Below are positions 12,734 to 19,184 of a DNA stretch of 22,449 nucleotides, one piece after another. The number at the start of each line of letters is the position of its first letter. The first letter of the stretch is position 1. The notes beneath the pieces were generated by a model. It had not been told where the DNA came from. It made no database searches and saw only the letters and a program-made list of their open reading frames with translations. The position numbers and the translations under genes were made by a program. Location: positions 1-22,449 of the forward strand of contig CAMNND010000004.1 in the NCBI GenBank assembly GCA_946545035.1, in the 5' to 3' direction. The stretch is from an uncultured Clostridium sp. GTDB lineage: Bacteria; Bacillota; Clostridia; TANB77; CAG-508.

Positions 12734-15310
12734 TTATTTTTCTTCAAACCAATTCATTAAACTTAGATTCTCAGCATCTAAAAGCATATTATGTTTCGGT
12801 AATGCTCTAAATGTATAGCAGTAATTTCCACCAGTTCTTAGTAATAACTTAGCTTGGTACACATATTCGTTAACATCCTCGTACTCACCAACTAAATCCA
12901 TGTTTGTAATGCTTATATTTCCAAGTTGTCCATTCTCTTGAACTTTTCCACAATATACTTGCATTTCAACGCTATCCTTAGTTATATTTGGAAGTTTAAC
13001 TTTACAACTTACATTTATTGTGTTTCCCGCATCAATTACAGCATTATTCATATTATCAATTTCTTCCTGAGAAATTTTAATTCTATGCCAGCAATTCTTT
13101 ATTTTTTTCTTCCACTCGTCAAATTCAGCAACTTCTTCTATATCTCCATAGTATTTCTTACTTAAGTCACATAGTGGTATATATAATTTACTTACGTAAT
13201 CAATAAGCATTCTTGCTGTACTATATTTTCCTCCAGTTGATACAATTGACTCTTTCATAATCTCAAGCCACTCTTTAGAAATTCCATTATCATCTTGATT
13301 ATAATATGTTGGAACAATTTTCTTTTCTAATGTGTTGTATAAATCAAGTGAGTCTTCATTATCTTGTACATCATAATTTTCATGTTGCTTTTCAGTACCA
13401 ATTCTCCAGCCATTGTTTGCATTATATCCTTCAGCCCACCATCCATCTAGCACACTAAAGTTTATAACACCATTTACAGATGCTTTTTGTCCGCTTGTTC
13501 CAGATGCTTCCAGTGGTCTTCTTGGATTATTAAGCCACACATCAACACCACTTATTAGATATCTTGACATTGCAATATCATAATCTTCAAGCATGAAGAT
13601 TTTTCCGATAAATTGTGGTTTTAATGATAACTCATGTATGTATCTAATCAAATCTTGTCCATATTGATCAACTGGATGAGCCTTTCCAGCAAATATAAGT
13701 TGTACTGGGTGCTCATCATCATTCAATAATTGTGTAATACGCTCTATATCTTTAAATATTAATGTAGCTCTTTTGTATGTTGCAAAACGTCTTGCAAATC
13801 CAATCGTCAATGCATTTGGATTTAAACCATTAACAACTTGCATTATTTGGTCATATGAACATCCACTTCTTCTTAGTCTTGTTATAGTATTTTCTCTAAC
13901 TAAATCAAAAAGCTTTCTCTTTCTATCCATATGAACATCCCAAAGCTCTTGATTTGGAATACTTCTTACAACTTTCCAAATTGAATCATCATATACATAG
14001 TCTTGCCAATAAGGTGTAAAATATTGATTAAATAATCTTTTCATTCCTGGGGAAAGCCATGTACATGTATGAATACCATTTGTAACATATGTAATTGGTG
14101 CTTCTTTTGCACTAATATCTGGCCAAACTTCTGAGAATAATTCACATGATACCTCTCTATGTAACTTACTAACACCATTCTTTTTACCTGATGTTTTGAG
14201 AGCAAGGATTCCCATGTTGAATCCGCTTTCTTCAACTTTTGCCTTTGGTTCCATACCAAGTCTTAAGAAATCTTCTTCAGAAATTCCAAACTTATCCCAC
14301 CAACCTTTAAAATATTCTTTTATACGCTCTGTTGGGAATATATCATTTCCAGCTGGTACTGGTGTATGAGTTGTAAATACAGTCTTAGCAGTAACAATAT
14401 CTTTTGCTAAATCAAATGAAACTTGTTTTTCTTCCATAATTGATCTAATTAGCTCTAAAATTAAGAAAGATGAATGACCTTCATTCATATGGTATACTGT
14501 CGGATTAATTTTTAATGCTTTAAGTAATCTTGTACCAGCAACTCCAAGAACCATTTCTTGTCTGATTCTATTTTCTTGATCGCCGCCATATAAACGTAAC
14601 GTTGTTTCTCTAATTTCTTCTGAATTTTGGTCTATGTCAGAATCCATTAGGTATACTTTGCATCTACCAACATTTATACACCAAACTTTCAAATATATTT
14701 TTCCTGATGGTAAATCGATATCAATTATCATATCTTCCCCATCATCATCTTTTACTGGTGTAACTGGTAAATTGTCTACATCTAATTTTTTATATAAACA
14801 ATTTTGGTTTCCATTTCCATCAATCTCTTGGTGAAAATATCCCATTTTGTAGAATAATCCAACACCAACAAGTGGAATACCTAAATCGCTTGATGATTTC
14901 ATATGATCACCAGATAAAATTCCAAGTCCCCCTGAATAAATTGGTAGAATTTCATCTAATCCATATTCTGCTGAAAAATATGCAATTACATCATCTTGAT
15001 TGCGTGGATAATTCTTTTTAAACCATGTATCTTTGCTTTTCATATAACTTTCAAAGTTGTTGTTTATAATGTCATATTCTCTCAAAAACTCTTCATTTTT
15101 TATTGCCTCATCTAATTTTTCTTGAGAAACGGAACTTAAAAATCTTACGGGATTTTTCTCAACTTTCTCCCATAAGTACCCATCTATATCTTTGAATAAC
15201 CTCAAGAATTCCGTATTCCAAGACCACCATAAATTATTTGCAATTACAGATAGTCCACGTATTCTCTCTGGTAATTGTGGCATAACAGTTATTTTATTAA
15301 AAACATACAT
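12734..15310 (-). CDS. glgP: Alpha-glucan phosphorylase (GT35 family, GlgP-like)
   Basis: Splits alpha-1,4-glucan (glycogen or maltodextrin) with phosphate to give glucose 1-phosphate. The 858-residue protein belongs to the shorter bacterial/archaeal branch of the family, which begins with a DUF3417 domain (PERIRGLSVIANNLWWSWN near residue 15). Core motifs are AYFSAEYGLDEILPIYSGGLGILSGD split around residues 110-135, HMNEGHSSF at about 272, TTHTPVPAGND at about 313 and GFARRFATYKRA at about 515. The PLP site is EASGTSGQKASVNG with Lys near 607, followed by DGWWAEGY. The RBS is AAAGGAGG and the promoter is at 15369-15397. A long hairpin follows it, then the structured RNA and pyruvate kinase. 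No other glycogen gene is in the window. Confidence 0.95.
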   Translation of the reverse strand: MYVFNKITVMPQLPERIRGLSVIANNLWWSWNTEFLRLFKDIDGYLWEKVEKNPVRFLSSVSQEKLDEAIKNEEFLREYDIINNNFESYMKSKDTWFKKNYPRNQDDVIAYFSAEYGLDEILPIYSGGLGILSGDHMKSSSDLGIPLVGVGLFYKMGYFHQEIDGNGNQNCLYKKLDVDNLPVTPVKDDDGEDMIIDIDLPSGKIYLKVWCINVGRCKVYLMDSDIDQNSEEIRETTLRLYGGDQENRIRQEMVLGVAGTRLLKALKINPTVYHMNEGHSSFLILELIRSIMEEKQVSFDLAKDIVTAKTVFTTHTPVPAGNDIFPTERIKEYFKGWWDKFGISEEDFLRLGMEPKAKVEESGFNMGILALKTSGKKNGVSKLHREVSCELFSEVWPDISAKEAPITYVTNGIHTCTWLSPGMKRLFNQYFTPYWQDYVYDDSIWKVVRSIPNQELWDVHMDRKRKLFDLVRENTITRLRRSGCSYDQIMQVVNGLNPNALTIGFARRFATYKRATLIFKDIERITQLLNDDEHPVQLIFAGKAHPVDQYGQDLIRYIHELSLKPQFIGKIFMLEDYDIAMSRYLISGVDVWLNNPRRPLEASGTSGQKASVNGVINFSVLDGWWAEGYNANNGWRIGTEKQHENYDVQDNEDSLDLYNTLEKKIVPTYYNQDDNGISKEWLEIMKESIVSTGGKYSTARMLIDYVSKLYIPLCDLSKKYYGDIEEVAEFDEWKKKIKNCWHRIKISQEEIDNMNNAVIDAGNTINVSCKVKLPNITKDSVEMQVYCGKVQENGQLGNISITNMDLVGEYEDVNEYVYQAKLLLRTGGNYCYTFRALPKHNMLLDAENLSLMNWFEEK

Positions 15311-15368
15311 TTTTAATTTCCTCCTTTGTACTTTTCCACTTTATCATTTGTCATAATCAACTAATTAT

Positions 15369-15397
15369 ATTATCTATTAACAACATTTATTTGTCAA
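15369..15397 (-). promoter_or_regulatory. Promoter of glgP
   Basis: Minus strand -35 TTGACA (15397-15392), 17-base spacer, -10 GATAAT (15374-15369), about 60 bases before the start codon. Confidence 0.65.
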
Positions 15398-15484
15398 TTA
15401 AATTTAGAAACTTTTTCGAGATGTTTTAGCACTTATTTTATAGCCTCTATGCCTCGTAAATACTGTGCTTTGTGTTTTTTTATT

Positions 15485-16165
15485 TTAATCAATTGTAGTA
15501 TTTTTTCTACCTATTCCAACCACCTCATTCTGTAATGCTCTCCATGTATTGCAACCTATAATTCCATCTGCTTTTAATCCTCGCGATGATTGGTATCTAA
15601 TAACAGCACTATTCGTATTATTGCCGAATACACCATCTAAACCTTTAGTTGAAAATCCTAATGTATTAAGACCATCTTGTGCAATTAAAACATATACTCC
15701 TTTAGAGCCAAATCTTATAGTTGGATATCCTCCTGAAATGCATGCTGGTGGAAATATCCTTTTATCAAAATGAACCCAAGATGGTGTCTGATTTATAGGC
15801 TCTACATACGACCATACTCCAGAATTTCTTGCACTATTGTAGAGCACCTGTCTTTGCTCTAAAGTAAGTATTTGGCCTACATCAAAAGCAACCCCAGCAT
15901 AATGCTGACTTTGAATACCATGCGCATTTTCCCAAGGTCTTCTAAATGCAGCACCAACATATATTGGAGCCCCATAAATATATCTCTGTGCATTCCATGC
16001 AAGCATTGTACTTCTTGTTGTCCATAAAGTCTGACTTGAACTTCTAGCTCTAAACTCCCTGACCAATAAAGTATTATTTGTATTATATGGCATTGCCTGA
16101 GAATCACCTTTATAGTACGTTTCCATTCTATTTGCATCTTCATTATAAACTAAAATTTTTGCCAT
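15485..16165 (-). CDS. M15-type peptidase with C-terminal peptidoglycan-binding domain
   Basis: A 226-residue probable cell-wall or cortex hydrolase. Residues about 40-140 carry the zinc-peptidase M15/VanY pattern: His88 and Asp95 in SQHYAGVAFDVG, then His132 in SWVHFDKR; these would be the three zinc ligands. Residues about 147-215 form a PG_binding_1 repeat (IRFGSKGVYVLIAQDGLN, then LDGVFGNNTNSAVIRYQ and LKADGIIGCNTW). There is no signal peptide, so the protein may act after mother-cell lysis or be packed into spore layers, as some cortex enzymes are; that is inference. The RBS GGAGG stands seven bases before ATG. A weak promoter candidate (TTGATA-18-TAATAT, 16239-16210) lies upstream. Confidence 0.85.
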   Translation of the reverse strand: MAKILVYNEDANRMETYYKGDSQAMPYNTNNTLLVREFRARSSSQTLWTTRSTMLAWNAQRYIYGAPIYVGAAFRRPWENAHGIQSQHYAGVAFDVGQILTLEQRQVLYNSARNSGVWSYVEPINQTPSWVHFDKRIFPPACISGGYPTIRFGSKGVYVLIAQDGLNTLGFSTKGLDGVFGNNTNSAVIRYQSSRGLKADGIIGCNTWRALQNEVVGIGRKNTTID

Positions 16166-16294
16166 AAAAAACCTCCATAAAATATTTGTATATTTTATGA
16201 AAATTATATATATTAGTTAATATTTTCTATAATTATCAACACAAATTATCATTTTTTTGATTTAGGTCTAGAAATTTATTTATCATTGTGATAT

Positions 16295-16300
16295 TATAAT
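16295..16300 (+). promoter_or_regulatory. -10 box for the tRNA-Gln/SCIFF unit
   Basis: A perfect TATAAT 17 bases before the tRNA. No convincing -35 hexamer lies 16-18 bases upstream. No other promoter is visible before the SCIFF gene. Confidence 0.5.
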
Positions 16301-16316
16301 TGTTGTGTTCATAAAT

Positions 16317-16391
16317 TGGGGTATCGCCAAGCGGTAAGGCATCGGACTCTGACTCCGACATTCCTGTGTTCGAATCACAGTACCCCAGCCA
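16317..16391 (+). tRNA. tRNA-Gln (anticodon CTG), CCA encoded
   Basis: The acceptor stem TGGGGTA pairs with TACCCCA (16381-16387), followed by discriminator G and an encoded CCA (16389-16391). The anticodon stem TCGGA/TCCGA closes the seven-base loop CTCTGAC, so the anticodon is CTG and it reads CAG codons only. The T-arm contains the canonical GTTCGAATC. In AT-rich Firmicutes the main Gln tRNA has a TTG anticodon; a separate CTG isoacceptor is a less essential addition. It is followed after 62 bases by the SCIFF gene, whose Gln codons are all CAG. Confidence 0.96.
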
Positions 16392-16393
16392 CA

Positions 16394-16415
16394 ATATGTG
16401 TAAAACGGCACATAT
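16394..16415 (+). other. Small hairpin between tRNA-Gln and the SCIFF gene
   Basis: ATATGTG and CACATAT form a seven-base stem (eight with a G-U pair) with no T-run after it. It is better read as a spacer or processing structure than as a terminator, which keeps tRNA and SCIFF on one possible transcript. Confidence 0.5.
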
Positions 16416-16453
16416 GTAGTCGCATCACTCATTTATAGAGGAGATGAATTAAA

Positions 16454-16600
16454 ATGAAACATGTTAAAACCATTAACGCTGCTAATCTGAGAAAGACTGC
16501 AGCATCTGGTGGTTGCGGTAAGTGCCAGGCTTCGTGCCAGAGCGCATGCAAGACATCTTGCACCGTTGCTAACCAGAAATGTGAAAAGCAGGACAAATAA
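16454..16600 (+). CDS. scfA: SCIFF peptide precursor (six cysteines in forty-five residues; ranthipeptide)
   Basis: A 48-residue ribosomal peptide precursor typical of Clostridia. The leader MKHVKTINAANLRKTAASGG is followed by a core with six Cys at 21, 24, 28, 32, 36 and 43 (CGKCQASCQSACKTSC, then TVANQKC). In the studied member CteA a radical SAM maturase links Cys32 to Thr37 by a thioether; both positions are present here. The RBS is GAGGAGAT. The maturase gene, usually adjacent, is not in this window. Codon use differs from the neighbours: all four Gln codons are CAG, and Leu CTG and several C-ending codons appear. It lies 62 bases after tRNA-Gln(CTG) with no promoter between, and ends at a strong terminator. 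Confidence 0.95.
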   Translation: MKHVKTINAANLRKTAASGGCGKCQASCQSACKTSCTVANQKCEKQDK

Positions 16601-16671
16601 CATTTATGCCTGCAATTAACATTTAGACGATGACTTTTTCATTGCTCATTGGTTTTATTTGTTTTGTTTTT

Positions 16672-16713
16672 GAGGTATTTGTCAAGCTTGGCAAATACCT
16701 CCTTTTCTTTTTT
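16672..16713 (+). terminator. Terminator of the tRNA-Gln/SCIFF unit
   Basis: A twelve-pair stem (16672-16683 with 16690-16701; one G-U pair) with the loop AAGCTT, followed by CTTTTCTTTTTT. It is 71 bases past the SCIFF stop; those 71 bases hold nothing I recognise. Confidence 0.92.
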
Positions 16714-16799
16714 ACAAAAAATTAAAACATAATTCAAAAAATCCCCTTAAGCTCCGGTCATATTTTGACTCATGTTTCTCTATCTTCTTATTCATCCGA

Positions 16800-16982
16800 T
16801 CAAAATAATTTTATATTAATCCAATCATTTTCTTCATCTTTATTTTCTTTATTTATTTTTTCGATTGCCTCATCTATAAAAACTTTACTTCTATTGCATC
16901 CTGGATTAGCTAAACTACATCTGTTACTGCATCCCCTGCAATTCATATTTTTTAATTTTTTCTTTATTTCATCTTCTTTCAT
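16800..16982 (-). CDS. Small four-cysteine protein, 60 residues, unknown function
   Basis: The N-terminal helix is rich in Lys and Glu (MKEDEIKKKLKNMN). Then comes a compact cysteine motif CRGCSNRCSLANPGC (Cys 15, 18, 22 and 28), which could hold zinc or an Fe-S cluster. A second charged helix follows. The ATG at 16982 was chosen because GAGGTGA lies four bases upstream; the first in-frame ATG overlaps that site. It faces the SCIFF unit tail to tail, across the SCIFF terminator, and reads away from the aquaporin gene. I do not recognise the family. A link with SCIFF biology is only suggested by position. Confidence 0.72.
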   Translation of the reverse strand: MKEDEIKKKLKNMNCRGCSNRCSLANPGCNRSKVFIDEAIEKINKENKDEENDWINIKLF

Positions 16983-17064
16983 AGTGTCACCTCGCATAGA
17001 TTATAACATATTATCATCTATTATATTCTTTGTTTATATTTATAATTTATATTTAAATTTTAAA

Positions 17065-17093
17065 TTGACAAAAAAAATAATTATCCATATAAT
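17065..17093 (+). promoter_or_regulatory. Consensus SigA promoter of the aquaporin gene
   Basis: TTGACA (17065-17070), 17-base spacer, TATAAT (17088-17093), all twelve bases matching consensus. The leader starts near 17100 and contains AAAGGAGGAG before the start codon. Confidence 0.9.
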
Positions 17094-17126
17094 CAAAGCA
17101 GATATTTTTTAAAGGAGGAGTTTTAA

Positions 17127-17780
17127 ATGAAAAAATATTTATGTGAAATGATTGGAACAGCCGTACTTGTTCTATTCGGATGCGGAACTGCTGTTGCATC
17201 AGGTAGCTTAATTGCTACTGCTGTAGCATTTGGTCTAACAATTGTTATCATGGCCAATGCAATTGGAGATATCTCTGGTTGTCATATTAACCCAGCAGTT
17301 TCTCTTGCAAAATTTATTAATAAAGAAATTGATTTAAAGGATTTCTTATTCTATTGCTTATTCCAAGTAATTGGTGCATTTATTGGTGCAGGAATACTTT
17401 ATTTCGTATTATCATCAGGTGAACTAGATGTTGATAAAATCGGATTAGGAGCAAATTTATATGGTGAATCAATTAGTTGGTTTGCAGCATTTGTTGTTGA
17501 ACTTATCTTAACATTCGTATTTGTTTATACAATATTAGATGTTACAAATGATGCTAAAAAATCTGCTAATGCAGGTGTTTATATTGGTTTAGCATTAACA
17601 TTCGTTCATTTATTAGGAATTGGTTTAACAGGAACATCTGTTAACCCAGCAAGAAGTATTGCCCCAGCTATCATTATGGGAGAAGATGCATTAGAGCAAC
17701 TTTGGGTATTCATACTTGCTCCACTTTGTGGTGCTGCATTATCAGCATTTGCATTTAAATTTTTAAAGAAAACAAACTAA
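17127..17780 (+). CDS. aqpZ: Aquaporin, AqpZ-like water channel (MIP family)
   Basis: A 217-residue six-helix channel with two re-entrant NPA loops: GCHINPAVSLA near residue 52 and GTSVNPARSIAPA near residue 172. The four residues that form the selectivity filter in E. coli AqpZ have counterparts: Phe (AVAFGLT), His (FVHLLGI), Thr (GLTGTSV) and Arg (NPARS). This favours a water channel over a glycerol facilitator, which has a wider filter and a longer loop. It has a perfect promoter, an AAAGGAGG RBS and a strong terminator, so it is a highly expressed single-gene unit. Both Gln codons are CAA, unlike those of the nearby SCIFF gene. Confidence 0.95.
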   Translation: MKKYLCEMIGTAVLVLFGCGTAVASGSLIATAVAFGLTIVIMANAIGDISGCHINPAVSLAKFINKEIDLKDFLFYCLFQVIGAFIGAGILYFVLSSGELDVDKIGLGANLYGESISWFAAFVVELILTFVFVYTILDVTNDAKKSANAGVYIGLALTFVHLLGIGLTGTSVNPARSIAPAIIMGEDALEQLWVFILAPLCGAALSAFAFKFLKKTN

Positions 17781-17790
17781 TATTAGAATA

Positions 17791-17821
17791 AAAAAATAAC
17801 CATCATAGATGGTTATTTTTT
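17791..17821 (+). terminator. Terminator of the aquaporin gene
   Basis: A perfect 14-pair stem AAAAAATAACCATC/GATGGTTATTTTTT with an ATA loop; the T-run is part of the 3' arm. About 100 bases of AT-rich low-complexity DNA follow. Confidence 0.9.
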
Positions 17822-17929
17822 TATTTATTAATTTATTTATTATTAATTTCCTTGTTATTAATTTCTTATTTTTGTTTCTATATTTCATTTACTTTCTTCA
17901 TTTTAATTCTTCATATTTTTTAATTAATG

Positions 17930-19114
17930 TTAATCGTGACTTCCTCTTTCATTTGTAATACCCAAGAACGAACATGGATTTATTTGACTATACATATCAC
18001 CAATACATACTTCGAAATGTAAATGAGCCCCCTCTGATGCTCCAGTATTACCTGCATACATTATAATAGAACTTGTTGTTACTGGTGCTCCAACTTCAAT
18101 ACCAGATGCAATTGCACTTCCATGTGCATATCTTGTATAAATTGGTTTGCCGTTTTCATCATCACCGTGGTAGATTACAACATATAATCCCCATCCACCA
18201 CCATATCCGCTATAATTTACATACACAACTGTACCTTCTTTAGCGGCATATATTGGTGTTCCTTCTGGTGCATAGATATCCACACCCTTGTGTGCTGTAC
18301 CAACATATCCTGATGTATCAGATCTTCCATTTGGAGCATAGATAGAATTTACTGTATGCTCGATTCTGGTTGGCCATGTCATACCTCCGATAGATGCTGC
18401 AGCAGCTTCTCCTTCAATAATATCTCCTCCAGCATATCCACCATTTGCAGCTTGCTCAGTAGCTCTTCTAACAGCTTCATTTATTCTTGCAAGCTCTGCC
18501 TGTTTTTCTTCAACAACAGCTTGCATATTTTTTTGCTCTTCATTTAGAGCTTCATACTTTGCTATTCTTTCTGTTTTTTGCTCTCCAAGTTGTTTCTGCT
18601 TAACAGACATCTCAATCTTGCTATTCTCTAGTGCAATTTTACTATTATTAAGCTCATTTTTTTCTTTCTTTATTTCATTTATTAAATTATTGTCATATTC
18701 TGCAATTTGTTTTATCATATCGTAGTTAGACATGAAATTTAATATACCGCCACTAAAAAATGCTTCTAAATATGTATTACCATTATCCATATACACAGCT
18801 GTTAATCTTTCATCAAGCAATCTTTGTTTATCTTCTAAATCTTTTTGCTTTGTTTCGATTGTTTCACTTAGCTCTGTAATTTTTCCTTGTATATCACCAA
18901 TTTGAGACTCTGTCTGAGAAATTGTATCATTTAGTTTATTGACTTCTTCCATGATATCATTTTTCTCATTATCAATATCATCAATTCTTTCTTTTGCCTC
19001 TTCTATCTCAGATTCAACAGACTGTTTTTGACTATCTAATGTATCTGCGTATGCGTTTGTGAATATAACAATTATTGATACCAATATAAAAAATATCAAA
19101 ATTCTTTTCTTCAT
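17930..19114 (-). CDS. Secreted M23 peptidase with N-terminal coiled coil (PcsB/EnvC-like murein hydrolase)
   Basis: A 394-residue exported protein. Residues 1-23 are a signal peptide (MKKRILIFFILVSIIVIF, then NAYA). Residues about 25-230 form a long coiled coil rich in Glu, Lys and Gln, as in PcsB, CwlO and EnvC, where it binds the FtsEX complex. A Gly/Ala-rich linker leads to an M23 lysostaphin-like domain. Its zinc ligands are in HKGVDIYAP (His and Asp) and HLHFEV (the second His), with a further active-site His in TRYAHG. All are intact, so it should cut peptidoglycan crosslinks itself. The ATG at 19114 opens the signal peptide and has AAAAGGAAAA upstream; a longer frame starting at TTG has no RBS and overlaps the promoter. 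No ftsEX is adjacent. Confidence 0.93.
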   Translation of the reverse strand: MKKRILIFFILVSIIVIFTNAYADTLDSQKQSVESEIEEAKERIDDIDNEKNDIMEEVNKLNDTISQTESQIGDIQGKITELSETIETKQKDLEDKQRLLDERLTAVYMDNGNTYLEAFFSGGILNFMSNYDMIKQIAEYDNNLINEIKKEKNELNNSKIALENSKIEMSVKQKQLGEQKTERIAKYEALNEEQKNMQAVVEEKQAELARINEAVRRATEQAANGGYAGGDIIEGEAAAASIGGMTWPTRIEHTVNSIYAPNGRSDTSGYVGTAHKGVDIYAPEGTPIYAAKEGTVVYVNYSGYGGGWGLYVVIYHGDDENGKPIYTRYAHGSAIASGIEVGAPVTTSSIIMYAGNTGASEGAHLHFEVCIGDMYSQINPCSFLGITNERGSHD

Positions 19115-19143
19115 TAGCGTATTTTCCTTTTCCCTTTTTCTCA

Positions 19144-19172
19144 ATTATAATATAACAATTTTTTTAAAACAA
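19144..19172 (-). promoter_or_regulatory. Promoter of the M23 peptidase gene
   Basis: Minus strand -35 TTGTTT (19172-19167), 17-base spacer, -10 TATAAT (19149-19144), about 30 bases before the start codon. Confidence 0.6.
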
Positions 19173-19184
19173 TATTTTTTAATA

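Noticed and set aside
16394..16415. Hairpin after tRNA-Gln as a terminator separating it from SCIFF
   Set aside because: Short stem with A-rich loop and no T-run after it.
16765..17112. Plus-strand frame of 115 residues
   Set aside because: Antisense to the four-cysteine gene, composed mostly of Ser, Phe, Leu and Ile from AT-rich DNA, no RBS, and it runs through the aquaporin promoter.
17822..17929. TTATTTATTAATTT-like repeats as a replication or integration site
   Set aside because: Irregular low-complexity AT-rich spacer; no DnaA-box array, direct repeat pair or integrase nearby.
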